Shown: positions 43,933 through 52,792 of the stretch, one piece after another
How positions within the stretch are numbered: the stretch's first letter is position 1
How the letters are laid out: each line of letters starts with the position of its first letter
Origin: Oleispirillum sp963668495
Lineage (GTDB): Bacteria; Pseudomonadota; Alphaproteobacteria; Rhodospirillales; Rhodospirillaceae
Reading direction: 5' to 3'
Length of the DNA stretch: 64,000 nucleotides
Assembly (NCBI GenBank): GCA_963668495.1
Contig: OY764545.1
Location: 1,116,001-1,180,000, forward strand
Notes under the pieces: generated by a model
The model's database searches: none
Told to the model about the DNA's origin: nothing
The model's input: the letters and a program-made list of their open reading frames with translations, nothing else
Program-made: the position numbers and the translations under genes

Positions 43933-46200
43933 TCACATAAAGCTGTTTAGCGTGTCTGAAAGCTCCTGCAGGCTGATCGGTTTGTGTAAAATTGCATCGG
44001 CTCCACTTTCCAGATTGGCAACAGCCAGTCGATCGCGCAGAGGTTGACCCGTTGAGACAATTAAGCCGATGTGAGGGTATTCCCTGCTAACCTCTGCGAG
44101 CAGGTCATGACCGTCGCCGTTGGGCATCTGCAAGTCGGTAATAATGACGTCAATGTCATGATTTTGCAGTTGTTGCCGCGCTTGATTGCCGCTGTTTGCC
44201 AGAAAAACGGTGTGTCCGAGTTGTTCCAAAAAACTGGACAGTTCACGCAGGACCAGCGGTTCATCATCTGCCAACAAGATCGACAGTTTCGTCGATTGTG
44301 GATCCGGTTGTACCGGGGATGGGCGATGCAACAATATGGGCGTGCTGGACGGTAACGTGTCGGTTCTTGGCAGGGTAACGGTAAAGCCGCAGCCGCCTTC
44401 CGGTCGGTTTTCGGCGGTAATATCACCGCCCATGGCGTGGATTAGACCAAGACTAATGGATAACCCCAACCCGGTACCGGCTCCCTCTGTTTTACGGGTA
44501 AAGAACGGCTCAAAAAGCATAGGCATATCTTCATCCCGAATTCCAGTTCCCGTATCCGATACCGTGATCAGTATTGTATCTTCACGGGAAGGAGAAGGAC
44601 GGATAGTCATGCGCACTTCGTCAATTTCGTTTGGGCGTTTTTCCCGTCGTTCCACAATGGAATCCACCGCATTGTGACACAGATTGAGCAGAACTTGTTC
44701 CAGATGTCGCGGGTGCCCCATGGCGTACACGGGGCTGTCGTGTAGGTCTGAACTGATACCGATGCTTAGGGCGGTGCTGCGTGGGGTGAGCATGGTTAAC
44801 GTGCTTTTGGCAACATCAATGACATCAAAGGACTGTGGGCTCCCGCTTTCCCGACGGCTAAATGCCTGCATATGGTCCACGGTCTGGCGCAAGCGTTCGG
44901 ATTGAGCACTGATGGTTTCCAACCGTTCCCGGATGGATGCCGTTTCCCCACGACCCAAATCGAACAGTGCATTTTCCGCCGCAAGCCGAATGATGTTCAT
45001 GGGTTGGCTGATTTCGTGTGCCATAGAGGCAGACATTTCGCCAAGTAAGGCTAGCTTGGATGCATGGAGCAGGGCTTGCTCCATTTCGTGGTGTTCGGAT
45101 GTGTCATCAACAATCAGAACATAGCCTTCACCGATCTGACCAATTCGGGACAGAACCAGTCGGGCATACCCCAGTCGGTTTTGGGCTGTGCGGATACGGC
45201 TGGAAGCCGAAATGGAGCGAGGGCCACCTTCGGCTTTAAGGTTTTGCATCATGGCATGCAGGGGGGGAGACATGTCAGGCAACCAATAGTCGGCGGAACT
45301 GTGCGCAATGGCGTGGGTGCCGCTGTCGATATTGTCAATGAAGGCCGGGTTGGCAGATAGAATTTGTCCGCCTTCGCCCAGTGTCAGGATGCCAAATGGG
45401 GTGTTCTCAATAATACTGCGGTATCTGGCTTCGCCTTGTTGCAGCTTTTCATTGGCCCGGCGCAGGTCAGTGATGTCTGTGACCGTAACAAAAGTGCCGG
45501 ATGGATTGCCGTCCGCATCGCGAAACGGGGATGCGGACATCAAAACATGCCGTTTGCCGCCATCCTTGAAGATCAGGGGGAATTCAATCGTGTCTTGGGG
45601 TGGTTGGCTGAGGAAATCAGACAGTTCCTGACGTTTGTTTCGCGGCGTTAGATTTGTGAACATAACGCCGATAATGTCCATATCGCCGCCGCCAAACATG
45701 TCAAAAAACCGTGGATTGGCATAGGCAATGCGCTGCCGATTATCAATCAGGACCAATCCTTCGGAAATGGTTTCCACCAGCAGGCGGTATCGGTATTCAC
45801 TGTGTTCCAGTGCGCTGCGGTCAATTTCTTTACGGGTCACGTCCAGAAATATGAATAAAAACTGGTCAGTCCCGGCGCGGGAGGCATAGGCATCAAATAT
45901 TCTGCCGTCCGGTACGGAAATTGAGTGCAGTCTACCGATGTGAATTTCCTGCTGAAAGAAGGTAAGCCATTTTTGTGCAGATTGTCTGGCATGGGGGATG
46001 GCGCAGGCGGCTTCAAGATTTTCCGTGATGGTCAGGGCACGGGCAAAAGGCACGCCAAACGAGCTCCAGATATCTCGGAAGGCGGCATTAAACACGATTG
46101 CCTGATTGGCAGAGTTGATAATCAGCAAAGGCTGATGGTGGTCGAAGAAAGCCTGATGCAATGCCTGCATCGGATTTTCGTCGGGCAGGGAAGAAAACAT
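43933..46200 (-). CDS. PAS-domain hybrid sensor histidine kinase
   Basis: 755 residues, no transmembrane segment, so cytoplasmic. About three PAS-like domains (about 15-130, 140-255, 265-375) precede the kinase core: HisKA with MAHEISQPMNIIR (phospho-His about residue 395), and HATPase with N-box LLNLCHNAVDS, G1 SDTGTGI and G2 GTGLGLSIS. A C-terminal receiver (about 635-755) has DDEP, phosphoacceptor Asp in ITDLQMP and KPIS. The layout resembles FixL-type kinases but no heme His was confirmed. A neighbouring NarL-type regulator is its probable output; a phosphorelay is possible. Confidence 0.92.
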   Translation of the reverse strand: MFSSLPDENPMQALHQAFFDHHQPLLIINSANQAIVFNAAFRDIWSSFGVPFARALTITENLEAACAIPHARQSAQKWLTFFQQEIHIGRLHSISVPDGRIFDAYASRAGTDQFLFIFLDVTRKEIDRSALEHSEYRYRLLVETISEGLVLIDNRQRIAYANPRFFDMFGGGDMDIIGVMFTNLTPRNKRQELSDFLSQPPQDTIEFPLIFKDGGKRHVLMSASPFRDADGNPSGTFVTVTDITDLRRANEKLQQGEARYRSIIENTPFGILTLGEGGQILSANPAFIDNIDSGTHAIAHSSADYWLPDMSPPLHAMMQNLKAEGGPRSISASSRIRTAQNRLGYARLVLSRIGQIGEGYVLIVDDTSEHHEMEQALLHASKLALLGEMSASMAHEISQPMNIIRLAAENALFDLGRGETASIRERLETISAQSERLRQTVDHMQAFSRRESGSPQSFDVIDVAKSTLTMLTPRSTALSIGISSDLHDSPVYAMGHPRHLEQVLLNLCHNAVDSIVERREKRPNEIDEVRMTIRPSPSREDTILITVSDTGTGIRDEDMPMLFEPFFTRKTEGAGTGLGLSISLGLIHAMGGDITAENRPEGGCGFTVTLPRTDTLPSSTPILLHRPSPVQPDPQSTKLSILLADDEPLVLRELSSFLEQLGHTVFLANSGNQARQQLQNHDIDVIITDLQMPNGDGHDLLAEVSREYPHIGLIVSTGQPLRDRLAVANLESGADAILHKPISLQELSDTLNSFM

Positions 46201-46230
46201 AACGGTCTGCTGCCTATGTGGTAAGTCGGC

Positions 46231-47049
46231 CTAAACGGACAAACCCAGTTCGGAACACAGCAGGCGCTCAACTTCCGGGTCGATCAAAGGTGGTGTTTCC
46301 GGTATGCCCTTGCCCAGAATATTCACCAGAATTTCCAAGGCACGTACACGGGCATACAGCTTATCTTCTGCTGGAATGACGTACCATGGTGAATGATTGG
46401 TATGGGTTTTGTCGAACATTTCCGCAATGGCTTCCTCGTACTCTTGCCGTTTTTCTCGGTTGCGGATGTCCTCCATGGTCAATTTCCAGCGTTTATGGGG
46501 TTTGCGTAACCGTTCCGAAAACCGTTTCAACTGTTCCTCTGGCGAGATATGCATGAACAGCTTGACGATACGAACCCCATCATCGGCTAAGGCGCGTTCG
46601 AATTCGTTGATTTCGTAATATGCGCGTTTCCATTCATCCTTGCTGGCAAACCCTTCAATCCGTTCGACCATGACCCGTCCGTACCATGATCGGTCAAAGA
46701 TTGAGATGTCCCCCGCCATAGGCAGGCGTTTCCAGAATCGGTACATGTAATGGCGGCTTTGCTCTTCATGCGTGGGGGCAGCTATGCGCCAGACTCGGCA
46801 ATGACGTGGGTCCAGCCGTTCGTTCATTCGGCGGATTACGCCGCCTTTTCCTGCCGCATCCCAGCCCTCAAAAACGATGATGGCCCGGCGGTTTTCTGTC
46901 AGGTAGTGCTGTTGAATTGACAGAAGTCTGACCTGCAGTTTCGATAATTTTGCAGTGTAGCTATCGACCTTTTTGATCTTCTTGGACAGATCCGCACCCT
47001 CAAGGGAAGGAAAAGCGTGGATATTTTTCGGTTTCTTTTGTTTGGGCAT
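46231..47049 (-). CDS. ppk2: Polyphosphate kinase 2
   Basis: 272 residues from the ATG at 47049, with AAGGAGG seven bases upstream; a longer upstream frame to 47307 lacks family sequence. It uses polyphosphate to phosphorylate nucleotides (ADP/GDP or AMP). Walker A is GWDAAGKGG (62-70), Walker B-like residues are FDRSWYGRV (D119), and the lid region is TNHSPWYVIPAEDK. Single-domain length suggests class I or III. It is monocistronic, divergent from gap. Confidence 0.93.
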   Translation of the reverse strand: MPKQKKPKNIHAFPSLEGADLSKKIKKVDSYTAKLSKLQVRLLSIQQHYLTENRRAIIVFEGWDAAGKGGVIRRMNERLDPRHCRVWRIAAPTHEEQSRHYMYRFWKRLPMAGDISIFDRSWYGRVMVERIEGFASKDEWKRAYYEINEFERALADDGVRIVKLFMHISPEEQLKRFSERLRKPHKRWKLTMEDIRNREKRQEYEEAIAEMFDKTHTNHSPWYVIPAEDKLYARVRALEILVNILGKGIPETPPLIDPEVERLLCSELGLSV

Positions 47050-47412
47050 GGAAGCCTCCTTGCCGAGACGAAAGGGTGGTAAAACGCCGAAAGGTAGATC
47101 ATCTGTGGTAATTATGTGGTATTCCGGCGAATGTACAAAACCGAAACATGAATTTTCACAAAGAAAATGTGCGATGGTTCTGGATTTACTGTCGCAAGTG
47201 TGACAAAAAATGGAAAGCTTCATCAGGGAACTTTTCAAGGTCCGGCGCGGTGATGGCCCTAAACCAAAGAGTAGGTTTGTGGTGCATGTATGCAGCCCTA
47301 TGGTCATATCGTCGGTAAGGAATTTACCCTGTCAGTAATATTACATGTTTGTATTTACCTATCACCATGCCGGCATTTGCCAGGTGTCCGGCAACTTACG
47401 GGAGGTTGAACT
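47050..47412. other. Divergent intergenic region between ppk2 and gap
   Basis: About 360 bases, AT-rich near 47130-47360. It holds GGTAA-N5-TTACC (47314-47328), the 10-base palindrome GTAATATTAC (47335-47344), and two ATTTACC copies 31 bases apart (47322-47328, 47353-47359), all in the gap upstream region. A good Shine-Dalgarno GGGAGG precedes the gap ATG. These repeats may be regulator sites; I could not place promoter boxes. Confidence 0.45.
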
Positions 47413-48420
47413 ATGGCAGTACGCATAGCCATTAATGGCTTCGGTCGGATTGGTCGTTTGGTGTTTCGTGCACTGGTTGAGTCGGGCCGGGAAGACCTTG
47501 AAGTCGTTGCTATCAACGACTTGGGCTCTGCCGAGGCCAATGCTCATCTGGTGAAATACGATTCTGTTCACGGCATGCTGCGTGAGGATGTCTCCGTCGA
47601 AGGCGACATCATGAAAGTTGGCAACCGCGAAATCAAAGTCGTAGCCCAGCGTGATCCGTCTCAGTTGCCGTGGAAAGAGATGGATATCGACATCTGCATG
47701 GAATGTACCGGTATCTTCACTGACCGTGATAAAGCCGCTGTCCATTTGGAAGCTGGGGCCAAACGCGTTCTGGTCTCTGCTCCGTCCAACGGTGCTGATC
47801 TGACCGTCGTTTATGGTGTGAACCATGACAAACTGACTGCGGATCACAAGGTCATTTCCAATGCATCTTGTACCACCAACTGCTTGGCTCCGGTTGCGCA
47901 GGTTCTGAACGAAGAATTCGGCCTTGATCATGGCTTTATGACCACTGTTCACGCTTACACCGGCGATCAACGCACGGTGGATACTCTGCACAGTGATTTG
48001 GCCCGTGCCCGTGCTGCTGCCGTGTCCATGATTCCGACATCCACCGGTGCTGCCCGTGCGGTTGGTCTGGTTCTGCCGGAATTGAAAGGCAAGCTGGACG
48101 GTTGCGCAATTCGCGTGCCGACCCCGAACGTTTCCATGGTTGACCTGAAGTGCGTCCTGAAACGTGACGTTACGGCAGAAGAAGTCAATGCTGTCATGGT
48201 TAAGGCTGCTTCCGGTCGCCTGAACGGCGTTTTGGGTGTGAATACCCTGCCGTTGGTTTCCATTGATTTCAATCACTGTGCGAACAGCTCGACCTTCGAT
48301 GCGACCCAAACCAAAGTGATGGAAGGCAACTTCGTCCGCGTCATGTCTTGGTATGATAACGAGTGGGGCTTCTCCAACCGTATGCTGGACACCGCCGCTG
48401 CGATTGCAAAATTGATCTGA
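47413..48420 (+). CDS. gap: Glyceraldehyde-3-phosphate dehydrogenase, type I
   Basis: 335 residues, full length. It oxidises glyceraldehyde-3-phosphate to 1,3-bisphosphoglycerate. The N-terminal Rossmann start INGFGRIGRLVFRA and catalytic Cys C153 in ASCTTNCLAP are intact. Asp at VVAINDLGS position suggests NAD preference. pgk follows after about 120 bases in the same direction, the usual glycolytic pair. Confidence 0.96.
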   Translation: MAVRIAINGFGRIGRLVFRALVESGREDLEVVAINDLGSAEANAHLVKYDSVHGMLREDVSVEGDIMKVGNREIKVVAQRDPSQLPWKEMDIDICMECTGIFTDRDKAAVHLEAGAKRVLVSAPSNGADLTVVYGVNHDKLTADHKVISNASCTTNCLAPVAQVLNEEFGLDHGFMTTVHAYTGDQRTVDTLHSDLARARAAAVSMIPTSTGAARAVGLVLPELKGKLDGCAIRVPTPNVSMVDLKCVLKRDVTAEEVNAVMVKAASGRLNGVLGVNTLPLVSIDFNHCANSSTFDATQTKVMEGNFVRVMSWYDNEWGFSNRMLDTAAAIAKLI

Positions 48421-48542
48421 TCCGATTTGCAACATGACTGATTCGCGGGGCGGAAACATGGGTTTCTGCCCCGATTTTCTTGACACTTTCAACCCGGCGG
48501 TGGCGATAGCCGCCCGAAATGACAGGACATAAGGGGATAGCA

Positions 48543-49733
48543 ATGGCTTTCCAAACTTTGGATGATCTTGATGTGCGCGGCAAAAAAGTATTTGTCCGGG
48601 CTGATTTGAATGTGCCGACAAAAGACGGTGTTGTAACCGATGCGACTCGGATTGAACGTTCGGCGCAGACCATAGCGGAACTGCTGGAAAAAGGTGCAGC
48701 GGTGGTTTTGGCATCGCACTTTGGTCGCCCCAAAGGGCAAGTGGTGCCAGAGATGTCTTTGAAACCGATCGCTGAACCTATGTCCAAAGCTCTTGGCGGG
48801 AAATCGGTGACGTTGGCACCAGATTGTATCGGAGCCGAAGTAGAAGCTGCGGCGGCGGCATTGCAGCCCGGTGAAGTGCTGCTACTGGAAAATTTACGCT
48901 TCCATGCTGAGGAAGAAAAAAACGATCCGGCCTTTGCCAAGGCATTGAGCCGTACAGCCGACATTTATGTGAACGATGCGTTTTCCACTGCGCACCGCGC
49001 CCATGCCTCGACCGAAGCTTTGGCGCGTCTGTTGCCGTGTGCGGCTGGCCGCCTGATGCAGGCAGAGCTGGAAGCTTTGAACGCGGCTTTGGAAGCCCCG
49101 GAACGCCCGGTGGTTGCCGTTGTTGGCGGGGCGAAGGTTTCAACCAAACTCGATTTGCTCAGCAATCTTGTGAAAAAGGTCGATACGTTGGTGATCGGCG
49201 GCGCCATGGCGAATACGTTCCTTGCCGCCAAGGGGTATGCCGTCGGTAAATCCTTGTGCGAACACGATATGCTGGACACCGCTAAACAGGTCATGTTGGC
49301 GGCAGAAACGGCCGAATGCGAATTGGTTTTGCCGTGTGATGTTGTCGTTGCCGGAGAATTCGCCGCCCACGCGCCACATCAGGTGGTGGCAATTGATGCA
49401 GTACCGGAAGACATGATGATTTTGGATGCCGGCCCGGTGACAGCACGTACGGTCATCAACCGCATGGCGGAAAGCAAAACCCTTTTGTGGAATGGTCCGT
49501 TCGGTGCATTTGAACTGAAGCCGTTTGACGATGCGACCAACCGGGTGGCCCGTGGTGCCGCGGATCTGACCCAAAAAGGCGCTTTGGTCAGTGTTGCTGG
49601 CGGTGGTGATACGGTTGCCGCGATGGTTAATGCTGGTGTTGCCGAAGAATTAACCTATATGTCAACTGCGGGTGGTGCATTCTTGGAATGGCTTGAAGGG
49701 AAGACCCTGCCCGGTGTGGCGGCCTTGGGCTAA
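48543..49733 (+). CDS. pgk: Phosphoglycerate kinase
   Basis: 396 residues from the ATG at 48543 (AAGGGGATAG upstream); an ATG-like frame eight codons earlier is unlikely. It transfers phosphate from 1,3-bisphosphoglycerate to ADP. Visible: KKVFVRADLNVP, LASHFGRPKG, LLENLRFHAEEE, VVGGAKVSTKL and the nucleotide-site GGGDTVAA. The gene pair gap-pgk is complete, but fba, often next in relatives, is absent. Confidence 0.96.
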   Translation: MAFQTLDDLDVRGKKVFVRADLNVPTKDGVVTDATRIERSAQTIAELLEKGAAVVLASHFGRPKGQVVPEMSLKPIAEPMSKALGGKSVTLAPDCIGAEVEAAAAALQPGEVLLLENLRFHAEEEKNDPAFAKALSRTADIYVNDAFSTAHRAHASTEALARLLPCAAGRLMQAELEALNAALEAPERPVVAVVGGAKVSTKLDLLSNLVKKVDTLVIGGAMANTFLAAKGYAVGKSLCEHDMLDTAKQVMLAAETAECELVLPCDVVVAGEFAAHAPHQVVAIDAVPEDMMILDAGPVTARTVINRMAESKTLLWNGPFGAFELKPFDDATNRVARGAADLTQKGALVSVAGGGDTVAAMVNAGVAEELTYMSTAGGAFLEWLEGKTLPGVAALG

Positions 49734-49755
49734 CTGATCGCAGGTTTAATGGTAA

Positions 49756-50259
49756 ATGGTGGCGGTAGTGGCTGATATGACACCAGAGCAACAAGAAATG
49801 TCTGCACGATTGCAGGGGACGAATATCAGCCCGCAGACCTTCCTTGCCACCGATTACCTGAACCATTTCAACGAAGTGATCATGCTGATCGACATGTTGG
49901 CGGATATGCCGGACATGTTCGAAGAAGTTGAAGAGTGGCAGCCAAAAACCTACGCCGACCATTTTCGCGATAGCGTATTTTCGGATAAGGATTTGGCGAT
50001 TACTGCCTATGAAATGGCTCCCGCACGGTATCGGGAGCCATTTGACGCCACCATTGCGCAGGCAAATGATGTGGTGTTGACGTCGATTTCCGGTTTAAGG
50101 ACTGCACTTGACGCGGAAAATATGGAGGAAGCAGCCTTTATCGCGCAGAAGGCGTCGCGCCTCCTGCAAAAGCTGATTGATGTGGCTTCTGCAATTATAC
50201 ATGGATCGCAAAGTGGCATGTCACAAAGTGAAGTGGATGCATACCTCGGCAAAAGCTGA
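49756..50259 (+). CDS. Conserved small helical protein with C-terminal FliM/CheZ-like peptide
   Basis: 167 residues from 49756; an internal ATG at 49777 (MTPEQQEM) is an equally good start. No membrane segment or signal peptide. It looks mostly helical (LNHFNEVIMLIDMLADMPDMF, then a helical bundle). The C-terminal 13 residues, MSQSEVDAYLGKS, resemble the FliM N-terminal CheY-binding peptide (SQxEIDALL) and, in position, the CheZ C-terminus. I do not recognise a named family. It follows pgk by 22 bases and may be co-transcribed. Confidence 0.6.
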   Translation: MVAVVADMTPEQQEMSARLQGTNISPQTFLATDYLNHFNEVIMLIDMLADMPDMFEEVEEWQPKTYADHFRDSVFSDKDLAITAYEMAPARYREPFDATIAQANDVVLTSISGLRTALDAENMEEAAFIAQKASRLLQKLIDVASAIIHGSQSGMSQSEVDAYLGKS

Positions 50260-50462
50260 AATCAGGCCAGATTTCCACGGGCTTGACCCCAGTCTAAGCG
50301 ATGTTCATGGTTGTAGACTTCCGCAGGTTTAGCTACACTGCGGCAAATGTTGTGCAGATCTGGGGGCGCATCCTGTGCAATGAAGGTTTAATATATTTAT
50401 GAATGCCGACCCCGTAGCGGGCGCTGCGCACGGGGATCATACAAAAAAGGTAGTTCTGGACG

Positions 50463-51608
50463 ATGGCCTTTTCTCGACTTCGCATTTTTCTGATGGGATC
50501 TGCTTTGCTTGTAAGCGGGTGCTCATTTACATCTGATTCCCTGTTCCCATCCTTCGATGGGGAAGATAGTTCAGTACCGCAAGCGGCTGCAGCACCGGAT
50601 GTTACGGTTGCAGATCAGTCTGCAGAATCTGGCCCAGCGTTGGGGACTGGCAGTTTTGAGCCGGGTCCGATTACGCCCGGTGAGCCGACCGGAACATATG
50701 TTGGGCGTAAGGTTCAGGCTTTCCGTGGCGATTTGGCCGCACTGAAAAGCATTATCAGTCAGCGTAATTCCGAATTGCAGACTCTGCGGGCCAAGACTTC
50801 TGCTGCTGCCGCGTCTTATCACAAGCTGGTTGGTACGATGAATGCACGCCTGCAGGTCGGTTCCACCCCCGGCAACCCAATCTTGGTCAGCAACTGGCGC
50901 AAATCCCAGAACTTGCTGAACACCATGAATGCGGATGTGGCAAAATTAAGCCAATTGTCCACCGAAGTCTCTTCGGATACTGCGATGGCTGCATACCTTC
51001 TGGAATCCATTCAATCTTCATACGCCCTGTCCGGTGCAGTTGAAGAAGATCATCGTCAATTGCGTATTCTCGAAGATGACACCAGCCAAACCGTGGTCCT
51101 GATTGAACGCCTGCTGAAAGAGCTGAACTCTGATGTGGACCGTCAACAGCAATACATTTCCAGCGAACAAAATCGTATGAGTGTGTTGGCTGCGTCTATC
51201 CAAAGCGGTCAGATGTATGGTTCCGGCGTTGGTATGAACGCGGCTCCGGCAATGCAGACCTTGACTGCGCCGGCCCCGACTCGCCTGTCGCCGATGGATA
51301 TCAGCGAACGCCGTCCGTTGGTGGTGATCCGGTTTGACCGCGCCAATGTTCCGTACGAACAAGCTTTGTTCCAAGCGGTGCAAAAAGCCCTGAACGAACG
51401 TCCAAGCGCACGTTTCGATTTGGTGGCAGTGACGCCGGCAAACGTAACACCGGGTCAGGCATCCTTGGGGGCCAACAACGCACGTCGCAATGCGGAAGCC
51501 GTGATGCGGTCGCTTTCCGGTATGGGGCTTCCGGCTGACCGGGTATCGCTGTCGGCAACAACCAGTGCCAAGGCTCGGGTGAATGAAGTCCACCTGTACA
51601 TGCAGTAA
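50463..51608 (+). CDS. Envelope lipoprotein with coiled coil and OmpA-like C-terminal domain
   Basis: 381 residues. The signal peptide ends in LLVSGC (C20), so it should be lipidated. After a Pro/Ser-rich linker comes a long helical/coiled-coil part (about 85-245) with Gln/Leu heptads, then a C-terminal domain (about 280-381) that follows the OmpA pattern: VVIRFDRANVPYEQAL, NARRNAEAVMRSLSGMGLPADRV, and a closing strand. The canonical peptidoglycan-binding Asp/Arg set is not clearly complete. Likely an outer-membrane to cell-wall structural lipoprotein. It is monocistronic. Confidence 0.65.
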   Translation: MAFSRLRIFLMGSALLVSGCSFTSDSLFPSFDGEDSSVPQAAAAPDVTVADQSAESGPALGTGSFEPGPITPGEPTGTYVGRKVQAFRGDLAALKSIISQRNSELQTLRAKTSAAAASYHKLVGTMNARLQVGSTPGNPILVSNWRKSQNLLNTMNADVAKLSQLSTEVSSDTAMAAYLLESIQSSYALSGAVEEDHRQLRILEDDTSQTVVLIERLLKELNSDVDRQQQYISSEQNRMSVLAASIQSGQMYGSGVGMNAAPAMQTLTAPAPTRLSPMDISERRPLVVIRFDRANVPYEQALFQAVQKALNERPSARFDLVAVTPANVTPGQASLGANNARRNAEAVMRSLSGMGLPADRVSLSATTSAKARVNEVHLYMQ

Positions 51609-51648
51609 AAATTCTGGTCTTTTGACCAAACAGTAACTATGTTTTCGC

Positions 51649-51674
51649 AAAACGGTGCCTTTGGGTGCCGTTTT
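51649..51674 (+). terminator. Terminator after lipoprotein gene
   Basis: Stem AAAACGG/CCGTTTT with inner loop, about 40 bases past the stop and ending in TTTT. Moderate strength. Confidence 0.65.
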
Positions 51675-51733
51675 CGCCATTAATAACGCATCTGCACGGT
51701 GGCAGAGCAAAGTCAGAAAGTAAGGGGAACAAA

Positions 51734-52216
51734 GTGGTGAACAAGGATTATACCACGAACCGCTATATGGGGATTTCGTGGGACGTGTTCCATCGCGACG
51801 CACGGGCACTGGCCTCCAAACTGATGGCCTATGGGCCGTATACGGGCATTATTGCAATTACACGCGGCGGTTTGGTCCCTGCTGCTGTTATTGCACGGGA
51901 ATTGAACTTGCGTCTGGTGGATACCATTTGCATTTCTACCTATGACGATCGTGTGCAGAACTGTGGTGCATCGATTCTGAAAAAGCCGGATCACGAAGGC
52001 GAAGGTATGCTGGTGATTGATGATCTCGTCGATTCGGGGCGCACCGGGAAAGTTGTTCGTGAACTTTTGCCGAAGGCACGATTTGCCACGGTGTATGCCA
52101 AGCCGCAAGGTCAGGCGATGGTTGATGATTTTGTTGTTCCTGTGGATCAGGACATTTGGTTGCTGTTCCCGTGGGATGCAGAACTGCAACCTGCACCGCC
52201 GCTGGTTCAGTCCTAA
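51734..52216 (+). CDS. gpt: Xanthine-guanine phosphoribosyltransferase
   Basis: 160 residues from GTG at 51734, six bases after AAGGGGA; a second GTG directly follows. It converts guanine, xanthine or hypoxanthine plus PRPP to the nucleotide. The PRPP-binding motif is LVIDDLVDSGRTGK and the N-terminal loop is AITRGGLVPA. The C-terminal DIWLLFPWDAE is a family hallmark. It is monocistronic. A weak GCGGCCCA/TGGGCTGC hairpin lies at 52244-52264. Confidence 0.9.
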   Translation: MVNKDYTTNRYMGISWDVFHRDARALASKLMAYGPYTGIIAITRGGLVPAAVIARELNLRLVDTICISTYDDRVQNCGASILKKPDHEGEGMLVIDDLVDSGRTGKVVRELLPKARFATVYAKPQGQAMVDDFVVPVDQDIWLLFPWDAELQPAPPLVQS

Positions 52217-52337
52217 TACCTCGCGGTTATACATGTGATTTTGGCGGCCCACCCTTTGGGCTGCTCCACACGCGTGCGTGGTTGATTTAAGACGATTGCA
52301 ACGAAGATCGCCTGTTCCCTGATCTTTGCCTGTTTTC

Positions 52338-52475
52338 ATAAAAAATCGGGCTGATTTGGGGAAAATCAGCCCGACAGGAAGAGATGAGCTCTGTTTGGCA
52401 GACCTGGAAGTATGCCACTGGAACTCTGGAACGCCCCTGCTTGAGGTTCCGCGCATAAGGTCCGCTGACCGTGTT
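52338..52475 (-). ncRNA. Candidate small RNA on the minus strand
   Basis: No minus-strand gene lies just upstream of the terminator at 52340-52374. A minus-strand transcript from about 52475 to 52338 would fold as an outer stem GCGGACC/GGTCTGC, an inner hairpin GGAAC/GTTCC, then the terminator. A consensus -35 TTGACA lies at 52498-52493, but the -10 (AACACG) is poor, so the 5' end is uncertain. It does not match 6S, SRP RNA, tmRNA or RNase P RNA as I know them. Confidence 0.4.
52340..52374 (-). terminator. Strong minus-strand Rho-independent terminator without a gene upstream
   Basis: A 12-bp perfect stem TCGGGCTGATTT/AAATCAGCCCGA (52346-52374) with a 5-base loop. On the minus strand it is followed by a run of six T's (plus-strand A's at 52340-52345). 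On the plus strand no T-run follows, so orientation is clear. Confidence 0.82.
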
Positions 52476-52496
52476 TTTTCCGCAATGCGAATTGTC

Positions 52497-52511
52497 AATT
52501 TACGGTAAATT
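52497..52511. promoter_or_regulatory. Perfect 15-base palindrome, possible operator
   Basis: AATTTAC-G-GTAAATT overlapping the TTGACA of the candidate sRNA promoter. It could be a regulator site. Confidence 0.4.
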
Positions 52512-52564
52512 CTTGGGAAAAACCTTGTTTCGACAAAAAAATACGGGTGCCGATGAAAAATATC

Positions 52565-52593
52565 TTGCGCAGGGCGGAAGAGGTTGGTACATA
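52565..52593 (+). promoter_or_regulatory. Promoter of first tRNA-Asp
   Basis: -35 TTGCGC (52565-52570), exactly 17 bases, -10 TACATA (52588-52593). A GC-rich stretch follows, as in stringently controlled promoters. The same block recurs before the second tRNA. Confidence 0.65.
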
Positions 52594-52610
52594 AGCGCCT
52601 CACCAGATGC

Positions 52611-52687
52611 GGGGGTGTAGCTCAGCTGGTTAGAGTGCCGGCCTGTCACGCCGGAGGTCGCGGGTTCGAGCCCCGTCACTCCCGCCA
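52611..52687 (+). tRNA. tRNA-Asp (GTC), copy 1
   Basis: 77 bases with 3' CCA encoded. The acceptor stem GGGGGTG/CACTCCC, discriminator G, anticodon stem CCGGC/GCCGG, anticodon GTC at 52645-52647 and the T-loop GTTCGAG are all present. It is identical to copy 2, 227 bases downstream. It is the substrate class for gluQ in this window. Confidence 0.97.
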
Positions 52688-52704
52688 TTTTGGTTCCAAA
52701 CAGT

Positions 52705-52735
52705 CATTGAAGGTTTCCCTTCGATGGCTTTTTTT
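52705..52735 (+). terminator. Terminator after tRNA-Asp copy 1
   Basis: Stem CATTGAAGG/CCTTCGATG (one G-U) with TTTC loop, then GCTTTTTTT. The first tRNA is thus its own transcription unit. Confidence 0.85.
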
Positions 52736-52792
52736 GTGTTTGCTGGTCTGGGCATACTTTCAGAAAAGTGTGGCAGGTCGATGAAAAAGTGC

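Noticed and set aside
47362..48714. A 450-residue open frame antisense to gap and the start of pgk
   Set aside because: Low-complexity product with no family features; both sense genes are certain.
52338..52475. 6S RNA as identity of the candidate sRNA
   Set aside because: It lacks the long closing stem and central bubble of 6S RNA.
52326..52508. 60-residue plus-strand frame between gpt and tRNA-Asp
   Set aside because: No ribosome site and no motif; it runs through the strong minus-strand terminator hairpin.
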